Shown in pieces: positions 37,343 through 49,100 of a stretch of 64,000 nucleotides of DNA (position 1 is the first letter of the stretch; each line of letters begins with the position of its first letter). The DNA comes from Oscillospiraceae bacterium (GTDB lineage Bacteria; Bacillota; Clostridia; Oscillospirales; CAG-272), in NCBI GenBank assembly GCA_015065215.1, contig SVQT01000003.1, forward strand, positions 1-64,000, in the 5' to 3' direction. The translations under genes and the position numbers were made by a program. A model generated the notes under the pieces. The model saw only the letters and a program-made list of their open reading frames with translations, did no database searches and had not been told where the DNA came from.

Positions 37343-37612
37343 ATGTGTAAAATGTGCGGTTTTTTGTATTGCCTACCCACTTGCCCTGGGTATAGCGGCG
37401 AATGGGAGGGGAGCGGAGCGGTGCTGGCGCATTGCCTGCTTTGCGAAAAGGCCATTCATGCGGGGGAAATCGCTTTTTCAAAAGATGACACGGTGCTTTG
37501 CGCTGACTGCTTGGAGGGGATGGATTTGGATCAGCTTTTGTGTGTTGCTGAAATTGCAAACAGTGAGGAATTGCTTTGTGAGCATCTGGGTTGGGAGCGG
37601 CGGCGACTTTGA
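37343..37612 (+). CDS. Small Cys-rich, probably zinc-binding protein
   Basis: CKMCGFLYCLPTCPGYSGEWEGSG...HCLLCEKAIHAGE...CADCLEGM; SD ggaggtg. Confidence 0.6.
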   Translation: MCKMCGFLYCLPTCPGYSGEWEGSGAVLAHCLLCEKAIHAGEIAFSKDDTVLCADCLEGMDLDQLLCVAEIANSEELLCEHLGWERRRL

Positions 37613-37718
37613 AAAAGAGAAAATTTTTCTGATTGCTTTTTTTGCGATAAAACTATAGACAAGCTTGTTAATTGGTGCTATAATAACTCTCGGTTTATTT
37701 AATGTAGGGGGGATTGGG

Positions 37719-39119
37719 GTGTCTGATAAAAAACTTGATACCGTGCGTGAACCGGAAGGTGCCAAAGCGCATGCCGAAAATCCGGCCATAGAGCTTTCGC
37801 CGAGGTCGGTTGATTACAATTCCAAAGACCATAGGCGCTCACGCAAGGCTTATCTGATCGAATGCGCGTTTGAGTATTTTGTGGCGCTTTTGGTCAGTGA
37901 CGCGTTCCTTGTCAAGCTGTTACAGGATATTGGCATGGATGATGCTACCGTGGGCATCATGGCGTCGCTGATCTCACTTGCCTTTGTGTTTCAGCTTTTT
38001 TCGATCTTTGTGGTACAGCATATCAGCAATACCAAGGTGTTCGCCATCATTTTCCATTTTGCCAGTCAGATCTTTTTTATGGCGTTGTATTTCGTCCCCT
38101 TCTTGCCCGCGGTTGAAGGGAGCAACTACCGACATGTTTTGGCAGTTGCCTGTATCATGATCGCCTATTTTGGCAATTACCTTGTCACGTCGGTGATCTA
38201 CAAATGGGGCAACTCCTTTGTAGAGCCGCATCACCGCGGCCGCTACTGTGCAACCAAGGAAATGATTTCGCTGATCTCGGGCATGGCGGTCACGCTGATC
38301 ATCGGTTATGTCATGGATCACTTTGAGGCGGCAAATAATCTGCACGGCGGCTTTATCTTTGCCGCTTGCGGCATCTTTGTTTTCAGCATTTGCGACCTTG
38401 TCTGCCTGCTTTTGATCAAGAATGACAAGAAGCCCAAGGAGAAGATCAAAAAAGAGATCGTCCCTATGCGCGAGGTGATGCGTAACACCCTTGGCAACAA
38501 AAATTTTCTGTCCGTTCTGCTTCTTGCCGTACTTTGGGAGGTAGCAAAGGGCGTTTCCATCGGCTTTCTCGGCACGTATCGCCTCAACGCTCATGAGCTT
38601 GCTTTGACGGTGGGGGCGGTGCAGATTATCAACATGGTGGGTAATCTGGTGCGCTTCGGTCTTTCCAGACCCTTTGGCAAATTCTCGGATAAATACTCCT
38701 ATTCCAAGGGCATTGAGTTGGCTCTTGTGATGGCAACGGCCTCCTTTGTGGTTTATGCCTTTACGGCTCCCGGCAATCGGGTGTTCGTGTGGACGATGGT
38801 CATTCTGTTCTCGGTACTGTACCACGGCTGCCAGGCGGGCGTGGGACAGAATATGCACAGCATTCTTTACAACTACGTGGACAGCCGCTACTTCGTGCAG
38901 GCCTCTGCCATCAAGAGCAGCGTGGGCGGTCTTTGCAACTTCGGCTCCGCGCTACTGGCAAGCCGCTTCTTGCAGTACGTGCAGAGTAACGGTAACTCCC
39001 TGTTCGGTATGCACATTTACGGTCAGCAGGTGCTGGCGGTTTTCTCAATCGTTCTGACGCTGGCCGCCCTTGCCGTGGCGCACTTCGTGGTGTCTAAGCA
39101 GAAGAGAATGGTGCAGTAA
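37719..39119 (+). CDS. MFS-type transporter
   Basis: Multiple TM helices; GTG 37719 with upstream ggggggattgggg is plausible, ORF opens at 37665. Confidence 0.7.
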   Translation: MSDKKLDTVREPEGAKAHAENPAIELSPRSVDYNSKDHRRSRKAYLIECAFEYFVALLVSDAFLVKLLQDIGMDDATVGIMASLISLAFVFQLFSIFVVQHISNTKVFAIIFHFASQIFFMALYFVPFLPAVEGSNYRHVLAVACIMIAYFGNYLVTSVIYKWGNSFVEPHHRGRYCATKEMISLISGMAVTLIIGYVMDHFEAANNLHGGFIFAACGIFVFSICDLVCLLLIKNDKKPKEKIKKEIVPMREVMRNTLGNKNFLSVLLLAVLWEVAKGVSIGFLGTYRLNAHELALTVGAVQIINMVGNLVRFGLSRPFGKFSDKYSYSKGIELALVMATASFVVYAFTAPGNRVFVWTMVILFSVLYHGCQAGVGQNMHSILYNYVDSRYFVQASAIKSSVGGLCNFGSALLASRFLQYVQSNGNSLFGMHIYGQQVLAVFSIVLTLAALAVAHFVVSKQKRMVQ

Positions 39120-39167
39120 CGCTCACCCATTTTGCCGCAAAGCGGCGTGAAACACAGGAGGTCTGCT

Positions 39168-40448
39168 ATGAAAAAGAAGATGCTGGCGCGGCACCCCTTG
39201 GGCAATCCGCGCAGAAGATGGAAGCAGGAGCAATTCATTCTCTCCCTTGTCAATCCCGGCCCTATGGGATTGGACAAGGAGGGCCCCTTCCATTGCGCCA
39301 AGGCGCACCGTGCGGTGAAGGTCGCCGTGGACGCGGGCTTTGACCTGATGGAGATGTGTTGGACAAGCTACGACGTTGGCATGGAGATCCTGCGCACCGC
39401 CGAGGAGCTTGGCACCAAGGTGCTGTATCAGGACCTGAAGCGATTTGGCGGTATGGGGTTCAAGAAAACGCCGCTGAACGAGCATAACGACCTGCTCGGT
39501 GCCATGCGTGATACGGCACAGTACGGCTGCATTATGGGCTATTATATGTACGACGAGCCCTGCACGCCCGAGCAGAGAGCGACCGTGCGCAAAATGATCG
39601 AGGATGCCGAGCGGGAGCGCCCCGAGCTGCTGCCCTTTACGGTGACCACCGCATCGCAAAGCAATGAGTTGGCCGAGGAGGTGGATCCCGCACAGCTTTC
39701 CTTTGACCAGTACCCCTTTGGCGGCTGGGTGGGGGATGGTATGACCCCCGAGACGCAGATGGACGGCTGCAGCAAGTACTGGACAAATATGGAGGTGGCA
39801 CGGCTGGCTGCCGACAGGATCGGCGCGCCCTATTGGTTCGTCTATCAGGGACACGTGCTGCCTTACAACCCCTGCTTTGACGGATACACCTTTGCCGCCT
39901 CCCGCATGATGGCCAATACCGCGCTGCTTTACGGCGTAAAGGAGCTTTCCTGCTACATCGAGTGCAACGGCGTGCTGGATCCCGAAACGGGTGACAGGGG
40001 GCTTTATTTTGAGGAGCAAAGAGACCTGAACCGCCGCATTACCGCTCTCGGTAACACGCTGATGGCGCTGCATTGCGACCGTGTGATCCACGGCGGCAAT
40101 ATCACCCCCTACAAGGAGAGGGCGACCTTTGCCACCATGGAGGAAAGTGAGCTGCTGGTCGGCAATTTGCCTGATCGTATCTCGATCTCCGAGATGTCGG
40201 ATGATTACGGCAACCGCTATCTGATGGTGGCGAACCGTGATTACAGAGAGGTCACCTCCTACTTTTTGAAGATGAAGCAGGACAGCCGCGTCTATCGCGT
40301 CAGCGATGAGGACGGCGAGCAGCGATTGGTCTTTGACGATCCCGACAATAAGATCGTCGGCAGCCTGCTCCCCGGTCACATGGCGCTCTACCGCCTGCAG
40401 CCAAAGAGCGAGGAGCCCTTTGAGATCGGGTATTATCTGGAAAAATAA
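39168..40448 (+). CDS. Hypothetical TIM-barrel glycoside-hydrolase-like protein
   Basis: FCLM-like motifs not decisive; YDEPCTPEQ, FDQYPFGGWVGDG, ALGNTLMALHCDRV; SD aggagg. Confidence 0.5.
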   Translation: MKKKMLARHPLGNPRRRWKQEQFILSLVNPGPMGLDKEGPFHCAKAHRAVKVAVDAGFDLMEMCWTSYDVGMEILRTAEELGTKVLYQDLKRFGGMGFKKTPLNEHNDLLGAMRDTAQYGCIMGYYMYDEPCTPEQRATVRKMIEDAERERPELLPFTVTTASQSNELAEEVDPAQLSFDQYPFGGWVGDGMTPETQMDGCSKYWTNMEVARLAADRIGAPYWFVYQGHVLPYNPCFDGYTFAASRMMANTALLYGVKELSCYIECNGVLDPETGDRGLYFEEQRDLNRRITALGNTLMALHCDRVIHGGNITPYKERATFATMEESELLVGNLPDRISISEMSDDYGNRYLMVANRDYREVTSYFLKMKQDSRVYRVSDEDGEQRLVFDDPDNKIVGSLLPGHMALYRLQPKSEEPFEIGYYLEK

Positions 40449-40450
40449 CA

Positions 40451-40484
40451 AAAAAGGCGCTACCGATGGGGTAGCGCCTTTTTG
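40451..40484 (+). terminator. Terminator
   Basis: aaaaaaggcgctacc gatg gggtagcgccttttt. Confidence 0.85.
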
Positions 40485-40519
40485 ACTGTAGCCGCTTTGG
40501 TGCGCATAGCTCCGATCCC

Positions 40520-40650
40520 GCTTTTCTCTTTGCTTGTGTGAGGCACAAAGAGAAAAGCTATCAAAAGAGAAATGCCGTATAGGGGGCGCCGCCCCAAGCC
40601 CCGCAAGCTTTTGAAAAGGCTTGACCAAAACTTTTGGGGCATTTAGGGCG
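40520..40650. repeat. Palindromic intergenic element, possible dispersed repeat
   Basis: gcttttctctttg/caaagagaaaagc (13/13) followed by ggggcgccgcccc and aagcttttgaaaaggctt. Confidence 0.45.
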
Positions 40651-40687
40651 CTTGAGCAAAGATTTGGGGCGGAGATGAGAGGGGCGG

Positions 40688-42793
<2,106 letters not shown>

Positions 42794-44377
42794 TCAGCTG
42801 CGCTTCCAGGTGTAACTGTCGTAGGTGTCGGTAAGATAGGTGGCGTTGTCGGTGGGATTGCTTAAAACAGGCAATGAATCAGTCCTGCCCACAACAGAGA
42901 TTCTTTCCCATCCGTTCTGCACGGCAAAGGAAACGGAATTCAGTGCATCGCAACCGAAAAAGGCTAAATCCCCGATTTCTGTGACCTCGGCAGGAATGGT
43001 GATCTCGTTCAGGGCAGAGCAGCTGCCGAACGCACTGCTGCCGATGGTCAGCAGCCCCGCGGGCAAATGAATGTTGGTCAGCTTTTCACAGCCGTAAAAC
43101 GCATAGTCGGGCAGATGTATGGTATTGGTTAACGTAACGGTGCGCAGATTGTCCATTTGCAGAAAAGCGGGATGCTCCGCCAGAATATCGGTTAGCTCGC
43201 CGTCTGAATCGGTGGGCGAGGTGCCGACGAAGGGGATGCTCAAGCTTTGCAATGCGGTGCAGCCTTCCAGTACGCCGCGCTCGATAGACGTAACGTATTT
43301 GGGAATGGTGACGTGGGTCAGATCTCGATTAGAGCCAAAGGCGAATGTTTTGATCGTGCGCAGAGAGTTGGGGAGAGCGAGGGACTGCAAGTCACAGCCT
43401 GCAAAGGCCGCTCCACCAATGGTGACAAGTCCCTCGGAGAAGGATACCGATTGCAGGCTTGTGCAACCGATAAAGGCATTGGTGCCAATCTCGGTGATGC
43501 CTGCGGGAATGGTGATAGCAGAGAGATTCTTTCTGTAGCTGAAGGCGTAGTCGCCGATTTTTGTGACACCATTTGTGGGAATCTGATTGCCAACGCCCAG
43601 TACCAGTACCTGCGTGCGTTTGTCGATCAGCATCCCGTTTTGCAGCACGTAGTTTTCTCCTTCGGCTGACATGGTCAGTGTGGTCAGCTCCGTCAAAACC
43701 CCAAACGCCCCCTCGCCGATGGTTTCTATCGTGGAGGGCAGGTGCAGCGATTTCAACGTGGAGCAATTATAAAAGGCCCATTCTTCAATGGTGGTCAATC
43801 CCTCCGGCAGTGTGATAGAGGTGAAAAGATCGCTGTTTTTGAAAGCGTCTGCTTTGATAGTCGTCACGGGCAGCCCTTTGTAGGTGCTTTCCACAACGAT
43901 ATTCGCACGTGCCTCACCAATGCCGGAGACCGCATAGGACTGACCGTCGGCATTCAAAAAGAACTCCAGGCCGCTGGCGGCATCACCCTCTGTTGAGCCG
44001 CTTGTGTCGGGATTGTTTATTCCGCAAACGGTACAGTTGTTGCTTTCAAACACGTGGGCAGCGGGCGTGTCAGCTGCCACTGTACAGGAGCAGGTGTAAG
44101 AGCGCCAGTGACTTGCGGTATTGCTTTCCCACGTGAAAGGATGAGGCAGGGGAGAGACGGTCAGACTGAAAATATCGGTGATCTCGGCAGTGCCCTGGGC
44201 ATCCGAGAAATACTTTTCACAATCGCTACATTCCCAATAGGCCGCATGGCCTGCCTCGGCGCAGGTGGCGGCTTTGGCTTCGTGACTGGACAGCGTATGC
44301 GTGTGCTCCTTGTCACATGACCACAGCAGAGAAGCAAGAGAAAGCAGAAGAATAGCAAAGAAAAAATGTTTTTTCAT
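42794..44377 (-). CDS. BspA-like leucine-rich-repeat lipoprotein
   Basis: Lipobox LLWSC; LRR_5 repeats ITSITLPEGLTTIEEWAFYNCSTLKSLHLPSTIETIGEGAF. Confidence 0.92.
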   Translation of the reverse strand: MKKHFFFAILLLSLASLLWSCDKEHTHTLSSHEAKAATCAEAGHAAYWECSDCEKYFSDAQGTAEITDIFSLTVSPLPHPFTWESNTASHWRSYTCSCTVAADTPAAHVFESNNCTVCGINNPDTSGSTEGDAASGLEFFLNADGQSYAVSGIGEARANIVVESTYKGLPVTTIKADAFKNSDLFTSITLPEGLTTIEEWAFYNCSTLKSLHLPSTIETIGEGAFGVLTELTTLTMSAEGENYVLQNGMLIDKRTQVLVLGVGNQIPTNGVTKIGDYAFSYRKNLSAITIPAGITEIGTNAFIGCTSLQSVSFSEGLVTIGGAAFAGCDLQSLALPNSLRTIKTFAFGSNRDLTHVTIPKYVTSIERGVLEGCTALQSLSIPFVGTSPTDSDGELTDILAEHPAFLQMDNLRTVTLTNTIHLPDYAFYGCEKLTNIHLPAGLLTIGSSAFGSCSALNEITIPAEVTEIGDLAFFGCDALNSVSFAVQNGWERISVVGRTDSLPVLSNPTDNATYLTDTYDSYTWKRS

Positions 44378-44523
44378 GATGTCCTCCTTCTTAATGCTTA
44401 ATGTGGTACTTTTTAGTATATCATTCATAGTGAGAAAAGTCAAGAAAATGTGAATTTTTTTATTTCTCTATACAAATTTGCTGGAATATGATAAAATGGA
44501 AAAAGAAAATCACGGAGGCGCAT

Positions 44524-45030
44524 ATGAAAATATTGATTGCGTACGCAACCAAAAGCGGCACTGCAAAAGAGGCGGCAGAGCTGCTGGCTGCCGACCTGCA
44601 AAATCATACGGTTACAGTGGCCGATCTTGGAAAAAACGACCCCGTTGCGGGGGATTTTGACTATATTGTGCTTGGCGGACCGATTCGTGCCGGTAGGGCG
44701 CACAAGGCACTGCGCCAATATATCAAAAAACAGGAGAAAGCGCTTTGCGCGGTGCCGCACACGCTTTTTCTGTGCTGTGCCTATGCTGACCTTTTGATGG
44801 ATTATATGGAAATGACGTTTCCGGCGGCGGTGCGTGAGAGCGCCGATGACATGCTTTATTTTGGCGGTGTGCTGGATGTTTCAAAGCAAAAGGGCTTTGA
44901 GAAATGGATTGCCCGTATGATGCGCAATTCGATCATAGAAGACGAGGACGGTGAGCAGGTCTTGCCCTGCCTGATGCCTGAGCATATCCGTGTTTTGGCA
45001 GACAAACTGCGGCTGAAAAAAGAGAATTGA
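44524..45030 (+). CDS. Flavodoxin family protein
   Basis: MKILIAYATKSGTAKEAAELLAADL (FMN phosphate loop), YIVLGGPIRAG. Confidence 0.88.
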   Translation: MKILIAYATKSGTAKEAAELLAADLQNHTVTVADLGKNDPVAGDFDYIVLGGPIRAGRAHKALRQYIKKQEKALCAVPHTLFLCCAYADLLMDYMEMTFPAAVRESADDMLYFGGVLDVSKQKGFEKWIARMMRNSIIEDEDGEQVLPCLMPEHIRVLADKLRLKKEN

Positions 45031-45050
45031 GAAAACTTTTTAAAAGGGTG

Positions 45051-45079
45051 TTGACAAATCACTGTGCTTGTGGTATGAT
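45051..45079 (+). promoter_or_regulatory. tRNA promoter
   Basis: TTGACA-N17-TATGAT, ending 20 nt upstream of the tRNA. Confidence 0.8.
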
Positions 45080-45099
45080 ATACAGGTGCCCAAAAGCAT

Positions 45100-45175
45100 G
45101 CCCCTGTAGCTCAGACGGTAGAGCACTTGACTTTTAATCAAGGTGTCCGGAGTTCGAGTCTCCGCAGGAGCACCA
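45100..45175 (+). tRNA. tRNA-Lys (anticodon TTT)
   Basis: Cloverleaf readable: GCCCCTG / TAGCTCAGACGGTAGAGCA / CTTGA-CTTTTAA-TCAAG / CGGAGTTCGAGTCTCCG / CAGGAGC-A-CCA; C3:A70 mismatch in acceptor stem. Confidence 0.93.
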
Positions 45176-45229
45176 AGAAAAAGCCCCCCACACGTATCGT
45201 GTGGGGGGCTTTTTCTTGGTGCTCCTGCG
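45163..45229. repeat. 32-bp perfect inverted repeat (3-nt loop) including the tRNA-Lys 3' end and terminator
   Basis: cgcaggagcaccaagaaaaagccccccacacg tat cgtgtggggggctttttcttggtgctcctgcg. Confidence 0.95.
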
Positions 45230-45332
45230 TAAATTTTATATTTTTTGAGATTGCGGTTGCAATTCTTTTGTGACAATGTTATAATAAAACATATTGCAGT
45301 TACGCATGCGCGCGTGCGAAAAAGGAGAATGT

Positions 45333-46115
45333 ATGACAAGTTGGCCGCTTTGGGGCACCATCGTTAATACAGTAGCGGTGCTTTTTGGTGCTTTGCTTGG
45401 TCTTGCGATCAAGGTTGTGATTGAAAAAGCCGCTAAAAAGAAGAAGGCAGTGGGGGAGGACACGCTTCCCATGCCGCAGGAGAGCAAGCCTTCTCGCTTT
45501 GCGGAGCTGCCGAATGTCATGCAAAAGGGCCTTGGACTTTGCGTGCTTTTAATCGGTATACAAGGCGCTGTTGGCGAGAGCGAGATTTTGATTGTGATCC
45601 TGTCGATGGTATTGGGGATTATTGTGGGTCAGCTACTGGATCTGGATGGCCTGCTCAACCGCTTCGGCGACTTTATTCAGCGTAAAATGAAAGGCAAGGG
45701 CGGCAATATCGCCGAGGGCTTTGTGACCGCGACGATGCTGTTTTGTGTAGGCGCCATGACAGTGAATGGCGCGCTGGAGTGCGGTATACAGTTAAAGCAT
45801 GATACCTATTATGCCAAATCACTGATTGATATGGTGTCGGCAGTGGTGTTTGCTTCCTCTCTTGGTGTGGGTGTCTCTTTTTCCGCTGTTGGCGTTTTTG
45901 TGGTGCAGGGAACCCTTACGATGCTGGCGGTGTTGCTTGGCAATGTTATTCCAACGGCCATCACCTCTGTGATGATTGCGGTCGGCTCGCTGATTGTAAT
46001 TGCCATTGGCACCAACCTGATGGGGATAACCAAAATTAAGGTAATGAATTTTGTGCCGGCGATGTTCTTTCCCCTTGCCCTTTGCCCGTTGTTTGATCTG
46101 ATCCCTATGCTTTGA
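45333..46115 (+). CDS. DUF554-like membrane protein
   Basis: WGTIVNTVAVLFGALLGL, GLGLCVLLIGIQGA, FCVGAMTVNGALECG. Confidence 0.87.
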   Translation: MTSWPLWGTIVNTVAVLFGALLGLAIKVVIEKAAKKKKAVGEDTLPMPQESKPSRFAELPNVMQKGLGLCVLLIGIQGAVGESEILIVILSMVLGIIVGQLLDLDGLLNRFGDFIQRKMKGKGGNIAEGFVTATMLFCVGAMTVNGALECGIQLKHDTYYAKSLIDMVSAVVFASSLGVGVSFSAVGVFVVQGTLTMLAVLLGNVIPTAITSVMIAVGSLIVIAIGTNLMGITKIKVMNFVPAMFFPLALCPLFDLIPML

Positions 46116-46129
46116 TGAAAGGAGTTCAC

Positions 46130-49100
46130 ATGAGCGCGTTTGAGTTTTTTCATGCCCCCGCTACCCTTGCTTTTCGTGATCGTGATTTGATTTTGCAGGT
46201 GATGTTGCCCGATGAAGAAAGCAGTTTGGTCAATCTTTCGCTTTTGTATCGTGTAGAGGAAACAGCACAGGATCGTGAATTGCGTATGCTACCGATAGAC
46301 GGTATTGTGGTAGAGGATAGTTATTCTGCCTATGCGGTGACGATCCCTGCTGGGGAGCTACAAAAAGGTCAGGTTCTGACCTATCGGTTTGAGCGAGAGG
46401 GAGCCGCAAGCGAAACCTATCACATTCGCTTGCAGGATCCCCCTGTGTTTCCGCCCTTTATCGTCAGTGAGCTGTTTCCTTGGGGGGGCGGTCCGGTGCA
46501 GTGCATGGAGCTGTATAATCCCGGCACCGAGACGGTTGATCTATACGATTTTGAGCTGGTGTTCCTGGATAAGGAGGGGCAGATCGCTAAGCGCAATCCC
46601 TTGGCGGACGGCGCGGGAATCAACCTGCTGGCACCCGGCGGGATTGGCGTGCTCAATTTTGTGTCTTCCGGCGTGCGCAAGGAGCTGGAGGCGCGCGCGC
46701 AGGAGGAGAACCCCGTTTTTTCCTATCTGGCGGCGCAATACCCAGAAAGCTGTTCTGATCTGGCAGAGCGCGGTGTTCAGTGGATGCAGGTGGACCTTTC
46801 CTATCAAAACGAAAAAGAAGAATGGCACACCAAGGAGGGATGCTTTAGCATTTACCATTGGCTGGGTGAGCGGGAATACCGTGTGCTGCCCCGTGGCGGC
46901 ACCTTGTCCGATGCGGTTTACCGCATGTCGGTCAACCCTGACAAAAACCATTTGCACGTGCGCAAGTTCCGTTCCTCGCTCTGGACCGTGGATATTGCCG
47001 ACCCCTCGGTTGCCGTTTGCACCCATTCCCGTGTAATGCCTACCCCCGGCTTTGCCGATCCGTATCAGTATCTGCCGGCGCCCAACGCTGTTACAGTGCC
47101 CGCGATTTTGACATTGGAGCCGGAAGGGAGAGTGCATTTGGCAAGTGGCGATTGTAAGATAAAGTTTGCCGCTCTCGGTCCAGAGCTGGCTTTGCCTACT
47201 GTTTTCGTCAAGGTAGAGGGAGCGTATCGGCCCTATCCTGCCGCACTCAATAACAACGGCATCTTTGAGGCGGTCATCCCCGCCGATACGCTTGGCCGTA
47301 TGCCGGGCAAATTGGAATATTACATTCAAGTCAGCGGTGGCCTTTATACCGCGACGTACGGTACGGACAAGGCACCCTGCGTACAGCGTGTAACCGACAA
47401 CGCAGGCCCCGCTATTTTGCGCGCTTACCCGGCTGAGGGACAGTTTTTGGAAAAGGAGCACACCCCCGAGATTGCGTTGGATTACTATGACGTTTCCGGC
47501 GTTAATTTGCGCACCTCTATTCTTTGTGTAGACGGAAAAAATGTCAGCGCTCTTGCCGATTGGCAGGCAGACGGGGTGCGTTATCGCCCCGAAAAACCGC
47601 TTTCCAACGGTGCGCATACCTTTGAGGTTTCTTTGCGTGACACGCTGGGCAACCGTACCTACCGTAAGATCGCTTTTCACATTTGTGATGGCAGTAAAAT
47701 GGAGTGCTACCGTGGCGAGGTGCATTGCCACACGCTGGATTCAGATGGCCTGGGCTCTCCTGCCGACGCGCTGACCTATGCGCGTGACGAGGGCAAGGTG
47801 GATTATTTTGCCGTTACCGACCACTCGCACTATCTGACTTTGGATGAAATGCGTGCTCAGCGCAAGGTGGCAGACAGCTTTAATGTCAACGGCAAATACG
47901 CGACCATGCACGGCTTTGAAATGACCTGGAATTATACAAGCGGCTTTTGGGGGCACATGAATGTGCTGAACACCGATTGGATTACCCCGTATCATGAGAA
48001 TATCGACCTATATTCCTTTTATGATATGCTGGTCGCTGATCCGGATGCCATTGGCATGTTTAACCACCCCTGTGATGCGTGGGGCATTTTTGACGATTTT
48101 GACGGTTGGACCCCTGAGCGTGATGAAAAGATGTGTCTGGCCGAGATTCGGGGCAGCGGCTTTGACCGCGGCTATACCCTGATGCTCTCCAAGGGTTGGC
48201 ATGCTGCCCCCGTGGCCAACGAGGATAATCACGCCGCCAACTGGACCACTGCCACCACCACAACGGGTTACGTGCTTGCCCCCTCACTGACACGGGAAAA
48301 TGTGATGGAGGCTTTTCGCCGCCGCCGCACCTATACCACCTGCGATAATACCATGAAAATCCGTTATCGCGTGAACGGTGAATGGATGGGTAGCCGCTTA
48401 CAGGCACCCAAAAAGCTGACAGCGGATGTGGAAATTACCACAGAAAACGAAAACGGTATTGGGCTTTTGTCTATTGTGACCGAGGATAATATCGTGGTTG
48501 CCCGTATCGACGCGGGGCCTTTGCGCGAGTTCAATTGGCACGTAGAGATGGATCCCGACTTCGATTATTATTACTTGCGCGTCAATAACGGCAGCTTGTA
48601 TTCCGTGACTGCGCCTGTCTTTGTGGAGGGCAGGGATCTGCTACAGATCAGCCAGCTTTCTTACGGTATTTGCGCCGAGGACGCGGAAACGCCCCACGCA
48701 ATTGATGTGACCGTGGAAAATAAGAGCGGCAAGACGATGAAGGATGTAACAGTGCAGTATTATGTTACCCCCCTTGGCGGCTTTGAGCTACGCCATCTGG
48801 CCCCCTTTGCCTCGGTGCATATCGGTAAGCTGGAGGCGGAGGAGAGCCGCACCGTTTCCCGTTTCTTCCCCACAGTACCCGGCCGCCGGCGTGTGACGGC
48901 AGTTGTCAGCGGCTTTTGCGGCAAGGAGCGCTATGCCGATACCGCCTACCGCCTGATTACTCCTGTACGCATCAGCAAGCTGGTGCCTCAGACTGCCCCG
49001 ATCACTGTGGGCGGGGAGGAGATCAAAAATCCCTTCCGCTATGTGGAGCTGTATAATCCAATGCCTCATGCGGTGGATCTGAGCAAATATGTTTTGAAGC

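Noticed and set aside
39123-40628. 501-aa minus-strand ORF
   Set aside because: Antisense to the 39168-40448 gene and runs into an intergenic palindromic element; no recognisable motifs.
45040-45339. 99-aa minus ORF containing ...RTPDTLIKSQVLYRLSYRG...
   Set aside because: Classic false ORF from translating the antisense strand of a tRNA gene (tRNA-Lys here).
46541-47731. 396-aa minus-strand ORF
   Set aside because: Antisense of the CehA/McbA-like gene; no plausible domains.
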